From assembly GCF_001427875.1 (NCBI RefSeq), contig NZ_LMHK01000001.1, positions 1,526,892 through 1,590,891 of the forward strand: a stretch of DNA of 64,000 nt. Direction: 5' to 3'. Below are positions 8,006 through 15,312 of the stretch, one piece after another (the stretch's first letter is position 1; each line of letters starts with the position of its first letter). The notes under the pieces are model-generated. The model was not told the DNA's origin. It saw nothing but the letters and a program-made list of their open reading frames with translations, and made no database searches. This DNA is from Devosia sp. Root685 (GTDB lineage Bacteria > Pseudomonadota > Alphaproteobacteria > Rhizobiales > Devosiaceae). Both the position numbers and the translations under genes were made by a program.

Positions 8006-8476
8006 CTATTCGTGCCTCGGCGGCCAGGCTTCGGTGTCGTGGTCCGGATGCTGGTTGGAATGGATGCCGGCCATGAAGTCGCGCCATTCGTCGCTCACCT
8101 CGCTGCGCACCGGCAGACTGGTCAGCGTGTCGAAGAAGGGCAGTTTGTCGGCGAGATTGACCTGGATTTCGGGGGCAGCGACGCTGGGGTCATCGAAGGC
8201 GCCGATGGCGAGTTCCAGCCCGAAACGGGTTTCATAAGCGAGCGGGGTGCCGCACTCGCCGCAAAAGGCGCGGCGGGCGGCGTCCGAACTCTGGAACCAT
8301 TTGGGTTCGCCACGGGTCCAGGTGGCATTGTGGGACGTTACCAGCGGACCGAAGAAGCCGCCGAATGCCTTCTGGCACATGCGGCAATGGCAGATGGAGG
8401 GCCGGCCGAGACGTGTGACGCGGAAACGAACCGCGCCACACTGACAGCCCCCGGTATGGGCTTCATTCTGGGGCAT
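8006..8476 (-). CDS. GFA/CENP-V family zinc protein (copy 3 of 3)
   Basis: This 156-residue protein opens almost directly with GGCQCGAVRFRV, followed by CHCRMCQKAFGGFFG and CGECGTPLAYET. All the zinc-binding cysteines of the family are present. The C-terminus SNQHPDHDTEAWPP is nearly identical to copy 2. Its ATG lies inside the end of the VOC gene, overlapping by 14 bases. Chosen start: the ATG at 8476, the only one close to the core. The function is unproven. The conserved family chemistry involves zinc-bound thiols and glutathione-type adducts. Confidence 0.87.
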   Translation of the reverse strand: MPQNEAHTGGCQCGAVRFRVTRLGRPSICHCRMCQKAFGGFFGPLVTSHNATWTRGEPKWFQSSDAARRAFCGECGTPLAYETRFGLELAIGAFDDPSVAAPEIQVNLADKLPFFDTLTSLPVRSEVSDEWRDFMAGIHSNQHPDHDTEAWPPRHE

Positions 8477-8846
8477 GACAGACTACTTCTATGTTGTTGC
8501 CGTCGGGATCGAGGACGAAGGCGGCGTAATAGTTTTCGCTGTAGTGCGGGCGGAGGCCCGGGCCGCCATTGTCACGGCCACCAGCGGCCATTGCAGCCGC
8601 ATAGAAGGCGTCGATCGCAGCGCGATTGTCCGACGAGAAGGCATAGTGGCGGCCGGGGCCGGTATCCTTGGCTTCGGTGAGCCAGAAATCGGGATGGCCC
8701 TTGCCATAGCCGCCGACTTTTACGCCGCCGGTATATTCTTCCGGCACCTGCATAAGAAGGCTGATGCCCATGGGGGCGAAGGCAGCGTCGTAGAAGGCCT
8801 TGGCCTTGTTCCAGTCTGCAACGAGAATTCCGACGTGATCAAGCAT
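8463..8846 (-). CDS. VOC-family protein (glyoxalase/dioxygenase fold)
   Basis: This 127-residue single-domain protein begins MLDHVGILVADWNKAKAFYD, with the metal-type histidine at position 4 and the usual first beta-alpha-beta unit. A second histidine sits in GRHYAFSS, and the C-terminal strand FVLDPDGNNIEVV supplies the glutamate ligand. These are hallmarks of the vicinal-oxygen-chelate superfamily. It is the first gene of the operon with three GFA proteins. Both families often act on glutathione or thiol adducts, so a joint role in aldehyde or electrophile handling is a reasonable inference. The substrate is unknown. Confidence 0.85.
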   Translation of the reverse strand: MLDHVGILVADWNKAKAFYDAAFAPMGISLLMQVPEEYTGGVKVGGYGKGHPDFWLTEAKDTGPGRHYAFSSDNRAAIDAFYAAAMAAGGRDNGGPGLRPHYSENYYAAFVLDPDGNNIEVVCHAPE

Positions 8847-8918
8847 GGTTCTTACTCCAGTGTTGGAACGGCCATGGAGACGGGGAAGTGGTGACAGGGC
8901 GTGTCAGGAAGCGTGCTG

Positions 8919-9251
8919 TCATTGGGGATTCTCGTGCAGAGTGGCCCAGATGGTTTCGCTGATGTCGTCGGGGCGGGCGAGGATGCCGTTGTTCCAGAGG
9001 CGGAGGAGGCGGAAATTTTGCGCGCGGAGATAGGCGTCGCGGACGAGGTCGCGAGGGGATTCGGCGTGCCGGGAGCCGTCGGCTTCGATGATGAGTCGGG
9101 CGTTGAGACAGGCGAAGTCCGCGATGTAGCGGCCGATGGTGTATTGGCGCCTGAATTTGAAGCCAGAGAAGCGACGATTTCGCAGCATGAAACACAACCG
9201 TTCTTCGGCCTCGGTTTGCTCATGGCGCATAGAACGAGCTCGTCCGCGCAT
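8919..9251 (-). CDS. DUF559 family protein (Vsr-like endonuclease fold)
   Basis: The core RHEQTEAEERLCFMLRNRR...FKFRRQYTIGRYIADFACL...LIIEADGSRH is the DUF559 signature, related to very-short-patch-repair nucleases (conserved E, D and E/Q residues of a PD-(D/E)XK-like fold). I place the start at the ATG at 9251, giving 110 residues. The frame stays open to 9476, but those 75 extra codons lie in the mosaic repeat and read as PSPLAGEGAQRADEG-type peptide, a known artefact of such repeats. DUF559 proteins are common single genes in rhizobia, and their biological role is not established. Confidence 0.83.
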   Translation of the reverse strand: MRGRARSMRHEQTEAEERLCFMLRNRRFSGFKFRRQYTIGRYIADFACLNARLIIEADGSRHAESPRDLVRDAYLRAQNFRLLRLWNNGILARPDDISETIWATLHENPQ

Positions 9252-9286
9252 CAGACCCGAGATGGTCCGATGTTTTGGGGAAGAAT

Positions 9287-9436
9287 ACCCCTCATCCGCC
9301 CTTTGGGCACCTTCTCCCGCAAGGGGAGAAGGCAGGTTCGAGCTTGCCTCTGGCAGAGTGCCAGCCGCAAGCGCCGGATTTCCCTCGCCCCTTGCGGGAG
9401 AGGGTGGATCGGCCGGAGGCCGGGACGGGTGAGGGG
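9287..9436. repeat. RIME-like mosaic palindromic element, about 150 bp
   Basis: The ends are imperfect inverted repeats, CCCCTCATCC at 9289-9298 and GGGTGAGGGG at 9427-9436. Inside are a hairpin CCTTCTCCC/GGGAGAAGG (9310-9318 with 9324-9332), a hairpin built on CCCTC...GAGGG (9382-9404) and GGCC-GGA-GGCC (9411-9421). The structure resembles the rhizobial intergenic mosaic elements. It sits between the DUF559 gene and the 3' end of cysS and could also end cysS transcription. Confidence 0.7.
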
Positions 9437-9457
9437 TTTGTTCGGGAGCCCGAAAAC

Positions 9458-10876
9458 TCACCTCTTCACCTCCCACTTGGTCGCGCGCTGGCCTTGTTCG
9501 TCCTTGTAGTCGAGGAGGGCGATGCCTTGTTCGGCCAGCTCGTTGCGGATGGTGTCGGCTTTGGCGAAATCCCTGGCGTTGAGGGCTTCGAGGCGGGCGG
9601 CGATGGCGTTGGCGATGTGGGCGGGGGCTTCCCAGCCGTCTTCGGACGAAAGCAGGCTATCGAGGCTGAAGCCGAGGAAGCGCAGGGTGGCGGCGAGGCA
9701 ATGTTTGGCATTGCCCTCTTCGCGGTTGGCTTTCTTGGCGATGAAATCGAGCGCGACGCTGGCGCGATGGAAGTTGAGGTCGTCGGCAAGCTCCTTGACG
9801 ACGGAGGCGTCCGGAGCATCGCCTTCGGCCAGCGTGGCGCCGCGGGCGGCGCGTTGCCAATCGCGGAGCTTTGCCTCGGCCTCTTCGAGGCGCTTCACCG
9901 TAAAATCGATGGGCTCGCGATAGTGAGTCATGAGCATGGCGAGGCGCAGAACGTCGCCGATCCAGGCACGGCCGCCCATGGCGCCGGTTTCGAGCAGTTC
10001 GTTGATGGTGACGAAATTCCCGAGGCTCTTGGACATTTTCTGGCCTTCGACCTGCAGGAAGCCGTTGTGCATCCAGACATTGGCCATGGCATGGGTGCCG
10101 TGAGCGCAACGGGATTGGGCGATTTCGTTTTCGTGGTGGGGGAAGATCAGGTCTAGCCCGCCGCCGTGAATGTCAAAAGTCTGGCCGAGATAGCGCTCGG
10201 ACATGGCGGAGCATTCGATATGCCAGCCGGGGCGGCCGCGGCCCCAGGGGCTGTCCCAGCCGGGTTCGCTATCCGAGGAGAGCTTCCAGAGGACGAAATC
10301 GGCCGGGTCTTCCTTATGGGCTTCGACCGCGACACGGGCGCCGGCGAGATTGTCTTCAAGATTGCGGCCGGAGAGCTGGCCGTAATCTGCCATAGAGCGG
10401 GTGCGAAAGAGCACTTCGCCATTGGCATTGTAAGCGTGATTGCGCTCGATCAACGAGGTGATCAGGGTCTGCATGCCCTCGATATTATCGGTGGCGCGGG
10501 GCTGATGGGTCGGCTGGAGCGAGCCGAGGGCTTTGACGTCGGCAAGGAACTGGTCTTCGGTTTTTTCCGTGACCTTGCGGATGGCTTCGTTGAGCGGCAG
10601 ATCGGGGAAATCGCGCAAGGCACGGGCATTGATCTTGTCGTCGACGTCGGTGATGTTGCGGACATAGGTGACGTGGCTCTCGCCATAGACATGGCGCAGC
10701 AGGCGGAACAACAGGTCGAAGACGATGACCGGGCGGGCGTTGCCGATATGGGCGAAGTCGTAGACCGTCGGGCCGCAGACATACAGGCGCACATTGTTCG
10801 CATCCAAGGGCGTGAAGGGCGCCTTGGTGCGGGTGAGCGTGTTGTAAAGGGTGATCTGCGGCTTTGCCGTGGTCAT
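9458..10876 (-). CDS. cysS: Cysteinyl-tRNA synthetase
   Basis: This 472-residue class I synthetase has the zinc cysteine and adenylate motif [18 protein letters not shown] (32-49), with HIGN at 43-46. Other zinc ligands are C222 (HIECSAM) and the HHEN segment (248-251). The KMSKS loop is exact at 280-284. The length and domain order are those of standard bacterial CysRS, which charges tRNA-Cys in the cytosol. The gene is on its own transcription unit, 272 bp downstream of the c'-type cytochrome gene whose terminator precedes it. Confidence 0.97.
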   Translation of the reverse strand: MTTAKPQITLYNTLTRTKAPFTPLDANNVRLYVCGPTVYDFAHIGNARPVIVFDLLFRLLRHVYGESHVTYVRNITDVDDKINARALRDFPDLPLNEAIRKVTEKTEDQFLADVKALGSLQPTHQPRATDNIEGMQTLITSLIERNHAYNANGEVLFRTRSMADYGQLSGRNLEDNLAGARVAVEAHKEDPADFVLWKLSSDSEPGWDSPWGRGRPGWHIECSAMSERYLGQTFDIHGGGLDLIFPHHENEIAQSRCAHGTHAMANVWMHNGFLQVEGQKMSKSLGNFVTINELLETGAMGGRAWIGDVLRLAMLMTHYREPIDFTVKRLEEAEAKLRDWQRAARGATLAEGDAPDASVVKELADDLNFHRASVALDFIAKKANREEGNAKHCLAATLRFLGFSLDSLLSSEDGWEAPAHIANAIAARLEALNARDFAKADTIRNELAEQGIALLDYKDEQGQRATKWEVKR

Positions 10877-11055
10877 CGAGAGGTCCTATGGGCCAGACAG
10901 TTCGGTGCTCTGGCGGGAGCCTCTATCTTCCGAGAATTTTAGATGAAGAAGACCGCTCCGCCAACGCTTGGGTTAGCAGGTAATAATGCAAGCGGTAATG
11001 GTGCACTTGGTCTTCATGGGGCGGAGATTGGCCGGGCGCAGGCAAGAAATCAAGC

Positions 11056-11088
11056 GCAAAAGAAAAGAGGGCGACCCGAAGGCCGCCC
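11056..11088 (-). terminator. Rho-independent terminator after the c'-type cytochrome gene
   Basis: On the minus strand GGGCGGCC-TTCG-GGTCGCCC forms an 8-bp stem with one G-U pair and a UUCG tetraloop, followed by TCTTTTCTTTT. It lies about 60 bases past the cytochrome stop. The rest of the 10877-11148 gap shows nothing else clear; the cysS promoter should be there. Confidence 0.8.
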
Positions 11089-11148
11089 ATTTCGCTTTGG
11101 AGGCGAACATCATCCCTCACGGGACGATCCTGTTAAGCAGCCCCGAGG

Positions 11149-11601
11149 TCAGGAACGGAACTGCTGATGGCACTGGCCGCAGGTGCCGCCGAGCGCCTGA
11201 ATGGCCGCCGCATAGGCTGCGGCATCGCCCGCCTGAGCCGCGGCAATGCCGCTTTCGGCGGCAGCGACACCGGCGTCGGCAATGGCGGTGAAAGCGTCAA
11301 AATTTTCCCAGATGGCGGGGAGCGCTTCGGATTCACCGACGATCGAGCCTTCGGGGAAGAGCGCGGGGATATGGCTATAATTGTCGCGCAGTTTGGTCAT
11401 GGCGGCGACGGCGTCAGCGCCGGTCAGATTGCCGGCACTGCGCAGGATGCCGCCATCTTCCTTCATCAGGCTTTGACGCAGGGCGACGGCCTCTTCAGGC
11501 GTTGCCGGGGGCGTAAAGGCGTCCTGCGCCAGGGCCGCGACTGTGCCGACGGCGAGGAGACCTGCGACGGCAAGCACGGAAAACTTCGAGAAAATCATCA
11601 A
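11149..11601 (-). CDS. Periplasmic cytochrome c'/c556-type protein
   Basis: This 150-residue precursor has a signal peptide (about 1-25, cleavage after ALA) and a single C-terminal haem site CGQCH at 141-145, the layout of the four-helix cytochrome c' family. A methionine in RQSLMK (46) sits where low-spin c556 members place their sixth ligand, so it is probably six-coordinate rather than a gas-binding c'. The role in electron transfer is not specified by context. It would depend on the Ccm system, part of which is encoded at 55.7-59.7 kb. Confidence 0.88.
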   Translation of the reverse strand: MMIFSKFSVLAVAGLLAVGTVAALAQDAFTPPATPEEAVALRQSLMKEDGGILRSAGNLTGADAVAAMTKLRDNYSHIPALFPEGSIVGESEALPAIWENFDAFTAIADAGVAAAESGIAAAQAGDAAAYAAAIQALGGTCGQCHQQFRS

Positions 11602-11738
11602 CTACACCCTCAACATGCATTTGCTGCCGGCCATTCCAGGCGCCGGCGACGACTTGCCGGTCTCCCCTTCCGGCAGACCGACCCTGACACGCGGGAGCAG
11701 CGCTCCCAACGCCCACACAGGAATGTTATCGCTGGGGA

Positions 11739-12746
11739 TCAGGTGGTGAGCGCCACGACGGTCTGGTCGATATCGCCGAAAACCGAGCGTCCGCCGGCGC
11801 CGATGGCAGCGATGCGGACGCGATCGCCGGGTTTGAGGAAGGGTGTGCGGGCGCGGCCGAATTTTGCCTTTTCGGCGGTGCGCGCTTCGGCGATGCAACC
11901 GAAACCGATGCCGTCTTCCTTGATCGGCAGGGTCGCATCGTGATGATTGGCGATGGTGCCGGAGCCGATGATGGTGCCCGCGCCAAGCTGGCGGGTGCGG
12001 GCGGCTTCGACGATGAGATCGACGAGATCGAAGTGCACATCGACGCCGGCATTGGGCTGACCATAGAGCGTGCCATTGACCTCGACGCGGACGGGTAGGT
12101 GCAGGCGATTGTCGCGCCAACGGTCGCCGAGGCTTTCGGGAGTGACGGTGACGGGGGCAAAACTGGTGGAGGGCTTTGAGTGGAAAAAGCCAAAGCCGTT
12201 TTGCAGATCGTCGGCGACGAGGCGGCGCAGGGAGACGTCGTTGCAAATGGTAACGAGGCGAATGGCCGATGCGGCCTGCTGGCGACTGGGGCGCATGGGG
12301 ACGGCGCCGATGATGACGGCGACCTCCACTTCGAAATCGAGGGCCAGGTCGTCCTCGGGGACGACAATGGGGTCGGAGGCGCCGGAGAGCGAATCGGAGG
12401 CGCCCTGGTAGAGGAGCGGACGGACTGATTGTAGCTCTTCGTCCTTGCTGCCCTTGAGGGAGCGGACGCGTTCGAGGTGGCCCATATAGCCGGCGCCATC
12501 GATCCACTGGAAAGCGCGCGGGAGTGGCGCAAGGACGGCGGAGGGTTCGAAGGGCTGGCCTGATATTTCCCCCTTGTCGAGCTGGGAGGAAAGCGCAGAA
12601 AGCGCCGGAGACAGGCGATCCCAATCGTCGAGGGCAGCCTGAAGGCTGGGGGCAACGCGGCCGGCGGAGACGCAACGGGTGAGATCGTTGGAAACGACAA
12701 CCAATTGCCCGTCGGGGCGGTTCGCGCGGAGGGTTGCGAGTTTCAT
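11739..12746 (-). CDS. Fumarylacetoacetate hydrolase (FAH) family enzyme
   Basis: This 335-residue protein has the FAH catalytic fold: acidic metal ligands in LDFEVEVAVIIG (about 130-141) and the conserved C-terminal stretch LGAGTIIGSGTIAN. The family cleaves C-C bonds in fumarylacetoacetate and related diketo or 2-keto acids and includes 2-keto-4-pentenoate hydratases. No tyrosine-degradation genes (hppD, hmgA, maiA) are adjacent, so the pathway is open. It is divergent from the DUF2865 gene and shares an intergenic region with inverted repeats. Confidence 0.85.
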   Translation of the reverse strand: MKLATLRANRPDGQLVVVSNDLTRCVSAGRVAPSLQAALDDWDRLSPALSALSSQLDKGEISGQPFEPSAVLAPLPRAFQWIDGAGYMGHLERVRSLKGSKDEELQSVRPLLYQGASDSLSGASDPIVVPEDDLALDFEVEVAVIIGAVPMRPSRQQAASAIRLVTICNDVSLRRLVADDLQNGFGFFHSKPSTSFAPVTVTPESLGDRWRDNRLHLPVRVEVNGTLYGQPNAGVDVHFDLVDLIVEAARTRQLGAGTIIGSGTIANHHDATLPIKEDGIGFGCIAEARTAEKAKFGRARTPFLKPGDRVRIAAIGAGGRSVFGDIDQTVVALTT

Positions 12747-12775
12747 GGACGGGCGATCTCTCTTTTGTGTTGCTT

Positions 12776-12829
12776 GCTGGCGACATCGTCGGCGTTTGAG
12801 ATTGCTATAGTGTTGCCATTGTCGCCAGC
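12776..12829. promoter_or_regulatory. Inverted repeats in the FAH/DUF2865 divergent promoter region
   Basis: GCTGGCGACA (12776-12785) is exactly inverted as TGTCGCCAGC (12820-12829) with a 34-bp spacer. A second pair, GACATCG (12782-12788) and CGATGTC (12829-12835), overlaps it. The spacer is AT-richer and contains TATAGT. This could be an operator pair for divergent control or a remnant of a mobile end. Confidence 0.4.
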
Positions 12830-12845
12830 GATGTCTTAAGGCGAC

Positions 12846-14042
12846 ATGCGGCCGCCTCTTCTGGCCGGTGAACAGGACCCATTCGTGACCTTATCTGCTT
12901 CCGGTTTCCGCGCGTCGATTTTGCTGCTGCTGGCGGCATTGATTTTTTCGCTCGATGTGCAGACCGTCTATGCTCAATCCACCCAGTGCCGGCAGCTTGA
13001 GAATGCGCTGCGCCAGTTCGACCGTAATGGCGACTTCCGGCAGATGCAGAACAATTCTGGCGCGGCGCGGCAATTGCAGCGCGATGTGCAGGCGGCGGAA
13101 AGCCAATATATTCGCGAGGGCTGCAACGATGCGGCGCGGGCGGGTCAACAGCTGACGCGGCAATGCCAGCAGATTGCTCGGGTGGTGCTGCGGCTGCGCG
13201 ATGATTATGCGCGGGTATCCCAGTCGGTCGATACCGCGAGTGCCGTGGCGCAGCAGCGCGAGGCTATTTTGCAGGAAATGGCGCGTTTTGGTTGCAATGC
13301 CGGGTCCTCGGCAACGTTCAACCAGGATCGGCAGTCGATCTTCGATCGCGTCTTCGGCTCGACCTCGGAAGGCGATTTCACCAATGGCGACATGGTGGAT
13401 GGGGGCGATTATTGGGGCTATCAGGGTTATGCGACGGTGCGCACGGTCTGCGTGCGGCTCTCGGACGGCTACTTCTGGCCGATCAGCTATTCGACCCTGC
13501 CCGACTATGTCGGCAATGACGCCCAGCAATGTCAGGCCATGTGTCCCAACACACAGGTCGAACTGTATTTCTACGACAATCCCGGCCAGGAGCCGGAGCA
13601 GATGCGGAATATGTATGGGGCGCCCTATACGTCGCTCCCCACCGCTTTTGCCTACCGCAATCAGTTCGACAAGAATGCGAGCTGCAAAGTGGCGCCGAAG
13701 GCCGATGGCACGGTGACGCTGACGGCTTCAGGCGGGGGTAGCGCGCGGGCGATGATCGATATTGCCGGATTGTCCTTTCCCCTGCCCATGCGCGATCCGC
13801 GCGGCGTGGTGCCGGTAGCCCCGGTGCAGGCAGCGCCGGTCGAGGCCGTGGCGGCTGTCGCGATGATCGACGTGCCCCTGCCCCGCCCGCGTCCGGCGGG
13901 GCCAGGCGAAGTGGCGGTTCGCCCCAGCGCCAATCAGGCGCCGGGCGAGGCCGATCTGCGGATCGTTCACTTCGGCGACAAAACCGTCAGGGTAGTCGGT
14001 CCAGACACGCCTTACGCCCAAGCAGGACAAGCAGGGACTTAA
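12846..14042 (+). CDS. Secreted DUF2865 protein
   Basis: The 398-residue product has a signal peptide, best if translation starts at the GTG at 12885 (MTLSASGFRAS...VYAQ) with AGGA 7 bases upstream. The ATG at 12846 is the longer alternative. A helical, Gln/Arg-rich N-terminal half (LRQFDRNGDFRQM) precedes a cysteine-rich core, YATVRTVCVRLSDGYFWPIS, ...DAQQCQAMCPNTQVELYFY, which is the signature of DUF2865, found mainly in Hyphomicrobiales. The C-terminus is Pro/Ala-rich and probably disordered. The function is unknown; an envelope role is inferred. The last 56 bases overlap the end of gltX on the other strand. Confidence 0.8.
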   Translation: MRPPLLAGEQDPFVTLSASGFRASILLLLAALIFSLDVQTVYAQSTQCRQLENALRQFDRNGDFRQMQNNSGAARQLQRDVQAAESQYIREGCNDAARAGQQLTRQCQQIARVVLRLRDDYARVSQSVDTASAVAQQREAILQEMARFGCNAGSSATFNQDRQSIFDRVFGSTSEGDFTNGDMVDGGDYWGYQGYATVRTVCVRLSDGYFWPISYSTLPDYVGNDAQQCQAMCPNTQVELYFYDNPGQEPEQMRNMYGAPYTSLPTAFAYRNQFDKNASCKVAPKADGTVTLTASGGGSARAMIDIAGLSFPLPMRDPRGVVPVAPVQAAPVEAVAAVAMIDVPLPRPRPAGPGEVAVRPSANQAPGEADLRIVHFGDKTVRVVGPDTPYAQAGQAGT

Positions 14043-15312
14043 GCTCCGGGCCATCGTGGCGGCCGGTTAGGGCCATGCGGAGGGGCAGGAACAGAGCTTT
14101 GCCCTTGCGGCCGGTGGCGCCTTTGAGCGCGTTGGTCCAGGTGGACCAGGTCGTTTCGTCCCAGGGTTCGGGCGGCAGCATGGCCTTGGCCATGTCGAGA
14201 AACTCGCGATCTTCATCGGCGATGACGGGTTCGACGGGGCCGGTGACGAGTTTTGACCACTCGGCGATATCTGGGAAGCGCACGAGGTTTTCGCGCAGCA
14301 ATAGCCAGATCGCTTCGCCTTCAAGCCCCATGGACGAGAGGCGCGGGAGCGCGGCTTCGTAAGGCATGGTGTGGAGGAGGCGCGCGTTGAGGCTGTCGAG
14401 TTCGGCCGGATCGAAGCGCGCGGCGCCGTGCGAAATCATCGAGAGTTCGAGTTTTTCGGCGATGGCATCGAGGTTTTCGTAGGGCTCGATGGAGAGGCTG
14501 GTGCCGGTGAGGGTTGCCATGATGGCGACGGCGAGCGGCTCATAGCCTTCGGCGCGAAAATCAGAAATCGACTGGGAGCCCAAGCGCTTGGAAAAGCCCT
14601 GGCCGGCTGCGTCGGTGAGGAGATTGTGGTGGGCGAAGGTCGGGACCTGGCCGCCGAGGGCTTCGATGATCTCGATCTGGGTGCCGGTATTAGAGACGTG
14701 GTCTTCGCCGCGGATCACGTGGGTGATGCCGAGGTCGATATCATCGACAACGGAGGGCAGCGTATAGAGATAGGAGCCATCGGCGCGGATAAGGACCGGG
14801 TCGGACATGGAGGCGGTGTTGACGGTCTGCGGGCCCTTGATGAGGTCCTGGAACTGCACCGGGCGGCCATCAAGGCGGAAGCGCCAGTGGGGTTTTCGCC
14901 CCTCCGCCTCGAGTTTTGCTTTGTCTTCGGCGGTCAGGCTAAGCGCGGCGCGATCGTAGATCGGGGGCTTGCCGAGGAGGCGAGCGCGGGCTCGTTTGCG
15001 GTCGAGTTCGTCTTCGGTTTCGTAGGCCGGGTAGAGGCGACCAGATGCGATCAGTTTGTCGCGGGCCTTGTCATAGAGCGCGGTGCGTTCGGACTGGCGG
15101 ACGAGGAGATCCGGGGTGACGCCGAGCCAGGCCAGATCGACCTCGATGCCGTCGGCGAATTCGCGGGTGGAGCGCGCGAGATCGGTATCGTCCATGCGCA
15201 GGATATAGCGGCCGCCGGTGCGGCGGGCGAAGAACCAGTTGAGCAGCGCCGGGCGGGCATTGCCGAGATGGATGCGGCCCGTGGGAGACGGGGCCCAGCG
15301 AACGACGGTCAT
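13987..15312 (-). CDS. gltX: Glutamyl-tRNA synthetase, GluRS2-like
   Basis: This 441-residue class I enzyme has the HIGH-type motif IHLGNAR (14-20) and a KMSKS-type loop FSKRLGS (240-246). The F-S-K-R-L-G-S form and short length match the second GluRS found in many alphaproteobacteria, instead of the usual LSKRHGA form. Second GluRS enzymes elsewhere can favour tRNA-Gln, making Glu-tRNA-Gln for GatCAB; that specificity is only inferred here. The start overlaps the nadE stop by four bases (ATGA), so the two are co-translated. Its 3' end overlaps the DUF2865 gene by 56 bp. Confidence 0.92.
   Translation of the reverse strand: MTVVRWAPSPTGRIHLGNARPALLNWFFARRTGGRYILRMDDTDLARSTREFADGIEVDLAWLGVTPDLLVRQSERTALYDKARDKLIASGRLYPAYETEDELDRKRARARLLGKPPIYDRAALSLTAEDKAKLEAEGRKPHWRFRLDGRPVQFQDLIKGPQTVNTASMSDPVLIRADGSYLYTLPSVVDDIDLGITHVIRGEDHVSNTGTQIEIIEALGGQVPTFAHHNLLTDAAGQGFSKRLGSQSISDFRAEGYEPLAVAIMATLTGTSLSIEPYENLDAIAEKLELSMISHGAARFDPAELDSLNARLLHTMPYEAALPRLSSMGLEGEAIWLLLRENLVRFPDIAEWSKLVTGPVEPVIADEDREFLDMAKAMLPPEPWDETTWSTWTNALKGATGRKGKALFLPLRMALTGRHDGPELKSLLVLLGRKACLDRLP

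Noticed and set aside
9325-9345. tRNA-like GGTTCGAG string
   Set aside because: It is part of the mosaic repeat; no acceptor stem, D arm or anticodon arm can be drawn. No tRNA was found anywhere in the window.
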